From: Hanleya hanleyi
Lineage: Eukaryota; Mollusca; Polyplacophora; Lepidopleurida; Hanleyidae
Direction: 5' to 3'
Length of the DNA: 64,000 bases
Assembly: GCA_036873755.1 (NCBI GenBank)
Contig: JAVTVY010019611.1
Location: 18,943 to 82,942 of the forward strand
In this document: in pieces, positions 54,714 to 64,000 of the stretch
Position numbering within the stretch: the first letter of the stretch is position 1
Layout: each line of letters opens with the position of its first letter
Position numbers and translations under genes: made by a program
The notes under the pieces: generated by a model
The model's input: the letters and a program-made list of their open reading frames with translations, nothing else
Told to the model about the DNA's origin: nothing
Databases searched by the model: none

Positions 54714-56768
54714 AGGGTGCACTCCAGGGTTTCTTCCATTGGGCAAGGATTAGACCATGGGTCCGTTTTTCGGCCACCAGTTGTCGTAAACTCTTCAGCC
54801 CAAATCACTTATATGTATATATTTTCTGAAAGAGCGTGATTAAGCTATTATTCTGAGACATAGCACTGCTATGATATAGAAAAATGAGTTTCAAACATTC
54901 CCCTCCAAACTTTCTTCATTTTTCCTAGAAAACCCCTTAAAATGTCGAAAAATGGCCAAATTCGGCTCAATTTCCAGAAAAAAGTCTGTGAGAGCGATTT
55001 CAATTAAACTTCTTACTCACTTTCGCAGGCCCGGTCTCAACTTCAAAAGGGGGGAAAAAGTGAGTGTCAACCTGCCCATTTTTTGTCAGATTTTCCTCCC
55101 GTAAATGAGTCCGGATTTTTAGGTACACCCAAGGGGCATAACTGAGGCAGGACAAAATTTACTCCATGATCCCGATCACCGTGTAGACGAAGCCAGCCAT
55201 CGATCTGTATGTGCTCGTTTGAAGCGTTGATAATGCTGAATAGGATGGTATTATAGATATAAGCTATTAAGAAGACAAGAAGATTTATGATGCAGCAGAA
55301 CACGGTCAGTGTATCGTATTATGAAATTAGAGAGGGCCATTACTACGAAACTGTGGAGGGCCCCCTTAAGGGGCAAAGTGTTTTTCGCGAAATTAATTAT
55401 GCACTTTTGTCGTAATCTGGGAGAGTTTGCGAATATGGCGGTATACAACACTTGCCAGTTACACATATTATTGTGGGAAATTCGACCGATAACTTTCCCC
55501 CTACCCCATCTTGGTTTTGATCACTTTTGCCAACTCTAGCAGGATTTTCGAGAACAAAACTCAAAATTAAACCATCTGCTCTTAATAATAGACATCTATT
55601 CCGCAATATGAAAGCCGTGGTTGCCTTCCCGCTTTCCAATGATACCAGAAAAGCGCGGAAAATGCAAATACGTGATGTAACCAAGTTTAATATTTGGTAA
55701 TTTTGCAGTAAATTTTCTCTTAGAAACATGGGAAATGCTTCAGAAACTTAAAAAATAATTGATAAAACCTTAATACTATACATCCGTTCCATCCCTTTTG
55801 GACTGTAAATGGGTTCTCTTGTAAAGAAAATAGTTCTGGCAAATTTATATCATTCTGATAGGACCTGGTTCTGCCACAATATCTACCAAAATCTCATTCG
55901 AGGGGGAGATAACTCCTGTATAGAGTACAGTATGCACTGACTTCAATAGTATACTAACGGCCACACTGTGGGGTATTTTAATCGAACGCCTGGTCTTCTT
56001 TCCACCTGACTCCGAAAATAGCACTTCAGATGTCAAAATTAAACAATCTGGCGTACTGACACATCTACGCTCCGTAATGGAGTCTACATTGTGATAATGC
56101 ATAGACTCCATTATTAGGCCTTAAAGGGTGCCCTCCACGGTTTCTTCCATTTGGCCAGGATTAGACCATGGGTCCGTTTTTCGGCCACCAGTTGTCGTAA
56201 ACTCTTCAACCCAAATCACTTATATGTATATATTTTCTGAAAGAGCCTGATTAAGCTATTATTTTAAGATATAACGATATAGAAAAACGAATTTCAAACA
56301 TTCCCCTCCAAGCTTTCTTCATTTTTCCTAGAAAACCCCTTAAAACGTCGAAAAATGGTCAAATTCGGCTCAATTTCCAGAAAAATCTGTAAGAGCGATT
56401 TCAATTAAACTTCTTACTCACTTTCCCAGGCCCGGTCTCAACTTCAAAAGGCGGGAAAAAAGTGAGTGTCAACCTGCCCGTTTTTTGTCAGGTTTTCCTC
56501 CCGTAAATGAGTCCGGATTTTTAGGTACACCCAAGGGGCATAACTGAGGCAGGACAAAATTTACTCCATAATCCCGATCACCGTGTAGACGAAGCCAGCC
56601 ATCGATCTGTTCGTTTGTTCGTTTGAAGCGTTGATAATGCTGAATAGGATGGTATTATAGATATAAGCTATTCAGAAGACAAGAAGATTTATGATGTAGC
56701 AGAACACGGTCAGTCTATCGTATTATGAAATTAGAGAGGGCCATTACTACGAAACTATGGAGGGCCAC
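54714..56768. mobile_element. composite element with 0.65-kb direct terminal repeats
   Basis: Two direct copies (54714-55368 and 56127-56768) share GATTAGACCATGGGTCCG, TTTTTCGGCCACCAGTTGTC, TGAGTCCGGATTTTTAGGTA and GGCCATTACTACGAAACT. Each copy has its own inverted ends (GGGTGCCCTCCACGGTTTC against the complement of GAAACTRTGGAGGGCC). The 760-bp middle has no ORF. Outside, the satellite joins exactly: CACCAAT on the left, GACGTCACAG on the right. Confidence 0.65.
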
Positions 56769-57960
56769 CTGACGTCACAGATGACGTGAACATCCCTCAA
56801 ATCATAGTCTACACCACGCGAACTTCACTTTAACGCCTCCCACGACACATTCGGATCACCCATGGTCCCTCTCTACCCCAAACACCTTCCTTCACACCCC
56901 CAAAATGCTCACTTTGACTACAACTAATACTGATGACGTCACCAACGACGTTACAGATGACGTGATCATCCCTCAAATCATGATTTACACCCAGAGAGCT
57001 TCGCTTTGAGGCCTGCCGCGACACATTCGGGCATCGGATGGTCCCTCCCCAAGCACCTTCCTTCACACTCCCGGAATACCCACTTTGGCTACTACTCCTA
57101 GTGATGACATCACCAATGACGTCACAGATGACATGAACATCCATCAAATCGTGGTCTACACCACGAGAGCTTCACTTTAACGCCTCTCACAACACATTCG
57201 GACCACGGATGGTCCCTCTCGACCCCAAACACCTTCTTTCACACCCTCAGAATACCCATTTTGGCTACTATTCTTACTGATGACGTCACCAATAACGTCA
57301 CACATGACGTGAATATCCCGCAAATCGTGGTCTACTCCTGGAGAGCTTCACTTTGACACCTCCCGCGACACATTCGGACCACGGATGGTCCCTCTCTACC
57401 CTAAACACCTTCTTTCACATCCCCCAGAATGCCTACTTTGGCTAGTACTCCTACTGATGATGTCACCAATAACGTCACAGATGACGTGAACATCCATCAA
57501 ATCGTGGTCTACACCTCGAGAACTTCACTTTGACACCTCCCGCGACCTATTCGGACCAATAATGGTCCCTCTCTACCCCAAACACCTTCTTTCACACCCC
57601 CAGAATACCCACTTTGGCTACTACTCCTAGTGATCACGTCACCAATGACGTCACAGATGACGTGGACATCCCGCAAATCGTGGTCTACACCACGGTAGCT
57701 TCACTTTGGTGCATCCGACGACCCATTCGGGCCAATAGTGGTCCCTCTCTACCCCCAAGCACCTTCCTTCACACACCCAGAATGCCCACTTTGGCCACTA
57801 CTCCTACTGATGACGCCACAGATGACATGAACATCCCTCAAATCGTGGTCTACACCACGAGAACTTCCCCTTGACACCTCACGCGACACATTCGGACCAC
57901 GGATGGTCCACCTCGACACCAAACACCTTCCTTCACACCTCTAAAATTGTTGTTTTCTAT
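56769..57960 (+). repeat. TGACGTCA satellite, block 3
   Basis: About six to seven further units with the same order of blocks. Most have paired TGACGTCACCAATGACGTCA-type sites. No gene; short frames on both strands are repeat artefacts. Confidence 0.85.
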
Positions 57961-58350
57961 ACTACGGCCAGACTGCGCACGCGCGAAATGATGAAAGCGG
58001 ACGAGGCACGTATCCAGTTGGATGGACCCCAACGAGTGCTTCACATTGATACCTCAAACGGGACAATCGACCACTAGAAGCCCATCATCCAAAACGTCTA
58101 TATCATACTCTTTGTCTACTGCGCATGCTCAAAATGACGTCAGTTCCACGCCTCACCCTTTCCGTCGGATGCTCCCTCACGTATGCTTCACAATGATACC
58201 TCACTCGACCCAAACGGACCAATAGTGGCCCATATCGCCCCCAAAACGTCTATTTCCATACCCTTTGTCTACTGCGCATGCGCAGAATGACATCAGTTCC
58301 ACGTCAAACACCCATCCATCCCGTCGGATGCTGTCTCACGTATGCTTCAC
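57961..58350 (+). repeat. repeat units matching Polinton TIR internal repeats
   Basis: Units of about 150 bp with CTTCACATTGATACCTCA, ACGTCTATTTCCATACC and CTGCGCATGCGCAGAATGA. These are the same blocks that occur at 4960-5220 and 16600-17030 inside the Polinton termini. Continuous with the satellite to the left. Confidence 0.75.
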
Positions 58351-58359
58351 ATTGATACC

Positions 58360-58930
58360 ATTATTAATACATTTACAGTTATCTTAATGTAATATATCAT
58401 ATAGTTACAATACATACAATGAGATATACCAGTAATCAGATATTTACAATTTACATAATCTGATATATACCATTATTAATACATTTACAATTTACATAAT
58501 CTGATATATACCATTATTAATACATTTACAGTTATCTTAATGTGATATATCATATAGCTATACAAGACATACAATGAGATATACCAGTAATCAGATATTT
58601 ACAATTTACATAATCTGATATATACCATTATTAATACATTTACAGTTATCTTAATGTGATATGCATTTAATCATATTTACAATACATACAATGAGATATA
58701 CCAGTAATCATATATTTACAATTTACATAATCTGATATATACCATTATTAATACATTTACAGTTATCTTAATGTGATATGCATTTAATCATATTTACAAT
58801 ACATACAATGAGATATACCAATAATCATATATTTACAGTAATCTTATTTTTATAATTATCATATTTTAATATATATCAGTAATCGTACATTTATAATTCA
58901 CATAAAGTGATATATCAATAATCATATATC
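58360..58930. repeat. AT-rich tandem repeat, about 115 bp
   Basis: ACCATTATTAATACATTTAC recurs at 58367, 58464, 58510, 58623 and 58741, with CAATACATACAATGAGATAT and CAATTTACATAATCTGATAT between copies. No gene. Confidence 0.85.
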
Positions 58931-59286
58931 GCAACTATACATAAATGGCATTTAACACATTTAGTAGGGTAAAGTTGAATAAAGTAAAGAACATAGAAAC
59001 ATTGTAAATCAGTTGATGTTATTCGCTTTCGAATGTGGTGACTGAATATTATACTTGCGAGGAGATTTTGCACACGGCTTAGTTATTTGTGTGGAAAAAG
59101 TGATAAAACATATCCAACGAAAATACTCAGGCGTTTCATGGTATCAAAATCTGTATCGATGAGCAGCGGGTTATATTTTATATCGTTTCGGTTGCTCGTA
59201 TAATGGTCGGATATATATATTTTTCCAGTTGCCTTAAACGAAGGGGCATATGAATAAATAATGATACTCGTCACCTAACAAGTTAA
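58931..59286. other. intergenic DNA, nothing recognised
   Basis: AT-rich, no supported gene or repeat. Confidence 0.5.
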
Positions 59287-59432
59287 TAGGGCGGGTGAGT
59301 AGGATTTAACGTCATTTTTAACATTTTTACAGTCGCATCACGACAGTGCCTACATGTGCCAGAACACGAGGGTGTCTACAGTTCCTATTATCCTGGACAC
59401 TGATCAGCCCAGCCAGTACAGCACCCGGGCAA
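59287..59432 (-). mobile_element. 5S-SINE fragment (tail only)
   Basis: Shares GACACTGATCAGCCCAGCCA, ACAGCACCCGG and GCATCACGACAGTGCC with the SINE at 47843-48075. The similarity stops where the 5S-derived head would begin, so this copy is 5'-truncated. Confidence 0.7.
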
Positions 59433-60438
59433 GTTAATATCACACAGTTGTCATGTTCTGTTGCTACGTGCTAACTTGTCCATCTCTCAGTTTCTATTGA
59501 GAATCTGAGGTTACGCTGTCTGAATCCTGACATAATTTATTAGGCAGTATTTCCAAATATTTTTTGCTAGACAAAGGACGGTTTTGAATAATACATAATT
59601 AACCCGCTTTGATGAATCATTTGCTTTGCTCAACTAATCCTGTCTATGTTGGTCTGATTGTTTTAGCTTAATTCCGTCATTTAACCAGATCCAACTACAG
59701 ACAAGTTCCTCTAACCATTTACACTGTACATTCTGTCAAATATTGTCTCCACGGAGATATCTATAAAGTAGTTGAAATAGCTTACATCCCTGGCCCAGTG
59801 CGAGTCTGGTAAACAAAAAAAATATTCAACGTATTTGTACAGTTAACAGCAAAGAATATTCACCTAGTTCACCGTACAGCATAACATTTGGGGTACACTC
59901 TCTTACGAATAGAACTATTTTTAAAGATAGTGCCACGGCACTGTAGCGCTCATCTGGCTATAACTGGAGAAAGTGGCTGCGAGAAATTTTTACTGAAGAA
60001 CTGCAATAGATGATTTTCTAACTTGCGTTGTCTCCCCTGAACAAAATGGCAACATAGTCGATTTCACAGGAGGTCAAGCTGTAAATTCATGATTGTAATT
60101 GGAGGTTATGGAATAAAGGCCATTATACCAAAATATAATGTGTGATTGTCAGTAAGCTGTATAAGCAATAACCAGAACCAATTTTTATTATGTGATTGCA
60201 GTCGTTCGTCCGTCTGTCCACTTCGTGTCCGGACAGTACATTGGACAGTTTTAACCTACGATTCCAATATTTTGTGGGTATATGCACCAGGGGGAGACAT
60301 GTCGAGTACGAAATATGTGCGACTGGGTTGTTACGATGGCAATGAGATGTAACAGGACATTTTTCCAATGAAACTAACCTCTGGTGAGGTATGGCCTAAC
60401 CAAGACATACCCCCATCTGTCTGCGAAGATGTAAAAGT
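59433..60438. other. intergenic DNA with an element fragment
   Basis: No gene. 59930-60055 (GTGCCACGGCACTGTAGCGC, GAACTGCAATAGATGA) is a copy of the start of the element at 60439. Confidence 0.5.
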
Positions 60439-62052
60439 TAGTGCCACGGCACTGTAGGTCATCTGTCTGTAACTGGAGAAAGTAGCTGTGAGAAATTTTT
60501 ACTAAAGAACTGCAATAGATGAGTTTGTAACTTGTGTTGTCCCCCTGAACACTATAAAATGATCCATGCAGTTATTTCCTGAGATTTTATGATAAAGTTT
60601 CATGGGAAATTCAAGATGCGGCAATATTGGATTTTCGAAATGAACCAAAAAAAGGTATCTTGCACAACTGGACCACAAGGGGAACCTGTGTATCAACATC
60701 CATGCAGTAATATCCTAAGAATTTACGATAACAAAATTTCATGGGGAAATCCAAGATGCGGTGGCCATATTGGATTTTTCAATCAGACCATATATGGTAT
60801 GCTGCACAGCTAGACCCCAAGGGCAACCTCTGTACCAAATTTGAGAAAGATCCATGCAGTAGTTCCTGAGAAATCACGATAACAATGTTTCATCTGGAAA
60901 TCCAAGATGGCCGCCTGGTGGCCATATTGGATTTTTCAATCAGACCGCAAATTGTATCTCGCGCAACTAGACCTGTATATCAAATTTGAGAAAGATCCAT
61001 GCTGTTCTTCCTGATAAATCATGATAACGAAGTTTCATAGGGAAATCCAAGATGGCCGCCTGGTGGCCATATTGGATGTTCGAATCAGAGCAGAAAAGGT
61101 ATCTTGCACAACTAGACCCCCAAGAGGAACCTGTGTACCAAATTTGAGAAAGATCCATGCAGTAGTTAACGAAAAATAATGATGACAAGATTTCACTGGC
61201 AAATTCAAGATGGCCGCCTTGTGGCCATATTGGATTTTTCAATCAGACCACAAATTGTATCTTGCACAACTAGACCCCAAGGGGAACCTCTGTGCCAAAT
61301 TTGAGAAAGATCCATGCAGTACTTCCTGAGAAATCGAGATAACAATGTTTCATCTCGAAATCCAAGATGGCCGCCTGGTGGCCATATTGGATTTCTGAAT
61401 CAGACCACAAAAGCATCTTGCACAACTAGACACTAAGGGGAACCTGTGTATCAAATTTGAGAAAGATCCATGCAGTACTTCCTGATAAATCACGATAACG
61501 AAGTTTCATAGGGAAATCCAAGATGGCTGCCTGGTGGCCATATTGGATGTTCGAATCAGAGCAGAAAAGGTATCTTGCACAACTAGACCCCAAGGGGAAC
61601 CTGTGTACCAAATTTGAGGAAGATCCACAAAGTAGTTCCTGAGAAATTGCAATAACAATGTTTCATGGGGAAATCCAAGATGGCCGCCTGGTGGCCATAT
61701 TGGATTTGTGAATCAGACCACAACAGGTATCTTGCACAACTAGACCCCAAGGGGAACCTGTGTACCAAATTTGAGAAAGATCTGTGCAGTAGTTCCTGAG
61801 AAATCGCGATAGCAATGTTTCAATGGCAAATTCAAGATGGCCGCCATGGCGGCCATATTTAAAATCGTATCGACACGGCATGAACAAATTCTGGTGTCCT
61901 CATTGGGGGGAACATGCATGCCAAGTTTCAGCTTAATCGGCCAAGCGGTTTCAGAGAAGAAGATGTTTACGGACGACGGACGACGCACGACGGACGACGG
62001 ACAGTCAGGCCATGACATAAGCCCATCGGGCCTTCGGCCCAGATGAGCTAAA
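60439..62052 (+). mobile_element. non-autonomous element with 157-bp tandem repeats
   Basis: Starts with GTGCCACGGCACTGTAGGTC and ends GGACGACGGACAGTCAGG, then a terminal hairpin (GGGCCTTCGGCCC) and GATGAGCTA. The core is about eight direct units spaced about 156-158 bp (AATTTGAG at about 61141, 61299, 61455, 61611, 61767) with CAAGATGGCCGCCTGGTGGC and CTTGCACAACTAGACCCC. Minus-strand frames of about 60-90 codons are repeat artefacts. A family of this style is common in marine invertebrates; no transposase present. Confidence 0.75.
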
Positions 62053-64000
62053 AATCTGTATGCAGTTTCTCAAACATAGCAATATGGTTTTCAAAGCTCC
62101 TGATTTCACAGCCGTGTAGCATTAAGAGAACAATTATTTGGTCAAATAATAGTAATTGGCAGTCAGTTGGCAGGTTGATGTTTCTAATTCGACAATACAG
62201 CAGATGAATTGCCTTTTTTTGCTTGTGAAGTTAGTGCTTTTTGTCTTCGCATATGAGCCGTTTCTAGTAAACAGAATCCTTAAGTAGTTGTAACTAGCTA
62301 TAGCTATATCAATAATTTGTCCATCAAATGTAGAAATTATAATCGTACTTTCTGCTGCCAAATACTACTATTTTTGTTATAGCAATATTTACATTCACTT
62401 TCCATATTGACAATAATAACACCAGAAATTCTTCTAAAACATTTACAAACAGCAAAGAAAAAAAGCCGATGATTATGCTTTACACATGACTTGATTGTAT
62501 TGTACATATTAAATATTATATTCCTATATTGTATTCCTCACTTTATTAATTTTTGCCATAGTCCGGTCCGATAACTTCAATCAATAAAACATGCGGTTAA
62601 AATGAAAAAAAACCTTAAATGTTCACCATCAAAAAATTAACACGATGCGATTTTTTAGCTAAGCTTGTTCAGTGTTTAATTTCGAGTGAACCCTTCAACT
62701 CCATTGAAATCCATGTTATTTTTGTAGATTCTGTCATTCATATGAACGTGATTTATAGTACAAAACAACATGGACAATATAACAGATGTTTGTATGATCT
62801 TAATTGTTTCTAGTACTTTAATATGAGCTTTATCATCAACTTTACCATCAACATTTTTCTGCAGCTGAAAGGTAACGAGACCCCTTAAGTCATTTCCCAC
62901 CAGTAAACATACCTTACCATGTTACCGGTAGAAACATATTCCTATGCAGAAACAAAAAGACATTTAATAAAGAACGATCAGTTATACATAAAATAGAGAA
63001 GTAATCGTGTAACACCATATTCCTAAAACAGATAACCAATCGTGTAACATATCGTATGGCTCATCTTTTTAGTGACAGGGTCAGCATAGGTGATATAATT
63101 GGATTGGATGTAGTAGAAGTAAGGAACTAACAGACAGAGAGAACCAGATACATTCAACATTTTTCCACTCAAATTTTGAAACGAAGTATACAAATGTTTT
63201 TGGACGTTGTTAGGTTAGCTCCCTTAGACCAGACGCGCGGGAGTTTGATTCTGTCGTCTGCATGCTATCAGATATGACGAGATACGGGAAGGTCCGGACA
63301 TGAGGAAAAGGTCGAGAATCACAAACTCATGGCACTGAGAAAACATTGAAGTCACACGGCAGAGAATTGAGCTGTTGAGATGACCGGCTGGATCCGCAAG
63401 AGGTTGAGAGATTGTGAATTTATTGTAATTTTATTTCATGATTCGGTCTATAACAGAGAAGTTCAGGGCGGGTGGGGGGGGGGATTGGTGTTGGATAAAC
63501 TCCATCCACACGCACGAGCTACACGTCATTTGGAGATGTCTGATTATCATTTGTCAATGCAATAAGCAATTTAACTCAACACTGTGTTTAGGCGAGAGAC
63601 AATCTATTGTACCTTGGACCCCCCCCCCCCCTCAACGATTACTCTGTCGTCTTACACAATACCATGGGCGTCGCCAGAATTTATTGAGTGGGGGTTGTTT
63701 CTTATGCTTACTTATTAGAGCCCAGTACTGTGTTGTCCAACATAGAAAAAATAACATATAGCTTAGCGCTGGGAGGGGGTCGTTCGCACCCATCGACCCC
63801 CTCTAACGACGCCCCTGAATACTGTCTTACTATTATTCTGTCATCAATAAAACAACTGGTTTATTGATGTTCTATAAGCATAAATGTCCATTTATGTGCG
63901 TTGACTGTATTGCCGATCTGCAAAGGCTGTGTATCTTGGTCAATACATTTTATCAGGGGCCTCGGAGCACGTTTGAAAGTGGGGGGGGGGGGGACTTATA
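62053..64000. other. intergenic DNA
   Basis: No gene supported on either strand. Contains G/C homopolymer runs at 63474-63482, 63621-63632 and 63981-63993. Confidence 0.5.
63665..63817. repeat. small inverted-repeat element
   Basis: GGGCGTCGCCAGAATT on the left and the complement of TAACGACGCCCCTG on the right form imperfect inverted ends about 150 bp apart. MITE-like; family not known. Confidence 0.4.

Noticed and set aside
61426..62018. Minus-strand frames with HRFPLGSSCARYL repeats
   Set aside because: Translation of the 157-bp tandem units; identical peptides repeat with each unit.

Overview
The window is a stretch of intron-rich animal genomic DNA. It contains spliced exons with GT-AG introns (one GC-AG), DIRS, Penelope and LINE retroelements, a Polinton/Maverick, a 5S-rRNA-derived SINE and several kilobase-scale minisatellites. 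The repeat repertoire and the receptor tyrosine phosphatase gene point to a marine invertebrate, most likely a mollusc and possibly a gastropod. That assignment is inference from repeat style, not from a species-specific marker.

The one host gene I can support is a receptor-type protein tyrosine phosphatase (RPTP) on the + strand. Eight exons between 3526 and 31246 encode the end of catalytic domain D1, the whole of D2 and the stop codon. All exon phases fit. D2 lacks the catalytic Asp of the WPD loop and the pTyr-loop Tyr, so it looks like a pseudophosphatase domain. The introns are swollen by mobile DNA. A DIRS-like remnant (about 500-2700) lies upstream of the first visible exon. A 13.08-kb Polinton (4534-17617), with long terminal inverted repeats and a near-perfect 6-bp target duplication, fills the next intron. 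A Penelope-like element of the N-terminal-endonuclease (Naiad-like) type, itself split by a 2.5-kb insertion, plus a 13-bp minisatellite fill a third. A 26-bp minisatellite sits in a fourth.

The Polinton carries, all on + and in order: a small TM protein, two tandem copies of an unrecognised (possibly PC4-like) gene, integrase with chromodomain, a TM/stalk protein, packaging ATPase, a pX-like core protein, a conserved small capsid-block protein, penton-like minor capsid, pVI-like protein, double-jelly-roll major capsid and an adenain-like protease. No protein-primed DNA polymerase is visible. Nearly every gene carries at least one stop or frameshift. The protease is split by a 5'-truncated second copy of the Penelope-like element, joined in frame on both sides.

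Immediately after the RPTP stop codon come about 14 kb of contiguous minisatellites: 39-bp units (31.4-38.8 kb), a derived 36-bp family (38.8-39.85 kb) and 87-bp units (39.9-45.6 kb). Their giant open frames are an effect of stop-free repeat units and not genes. From 45.6 kb on there is no gene of its own. I see a foldback transposon of about 2.8 kb (47.65-50.46 kb) with a 5S SINE inside one arm, a satellite of about 180 bp dense in TGACGTCA sites (51.7-58.3 kb) that resembles repeats inside the Polinton termini, a 5'-truncated LINE and a composite direct-repeat element interrupting that satellite, an AT-rich tandem array, and a 157-bp tandem-repeat transposon (60.4-62.05 kb).
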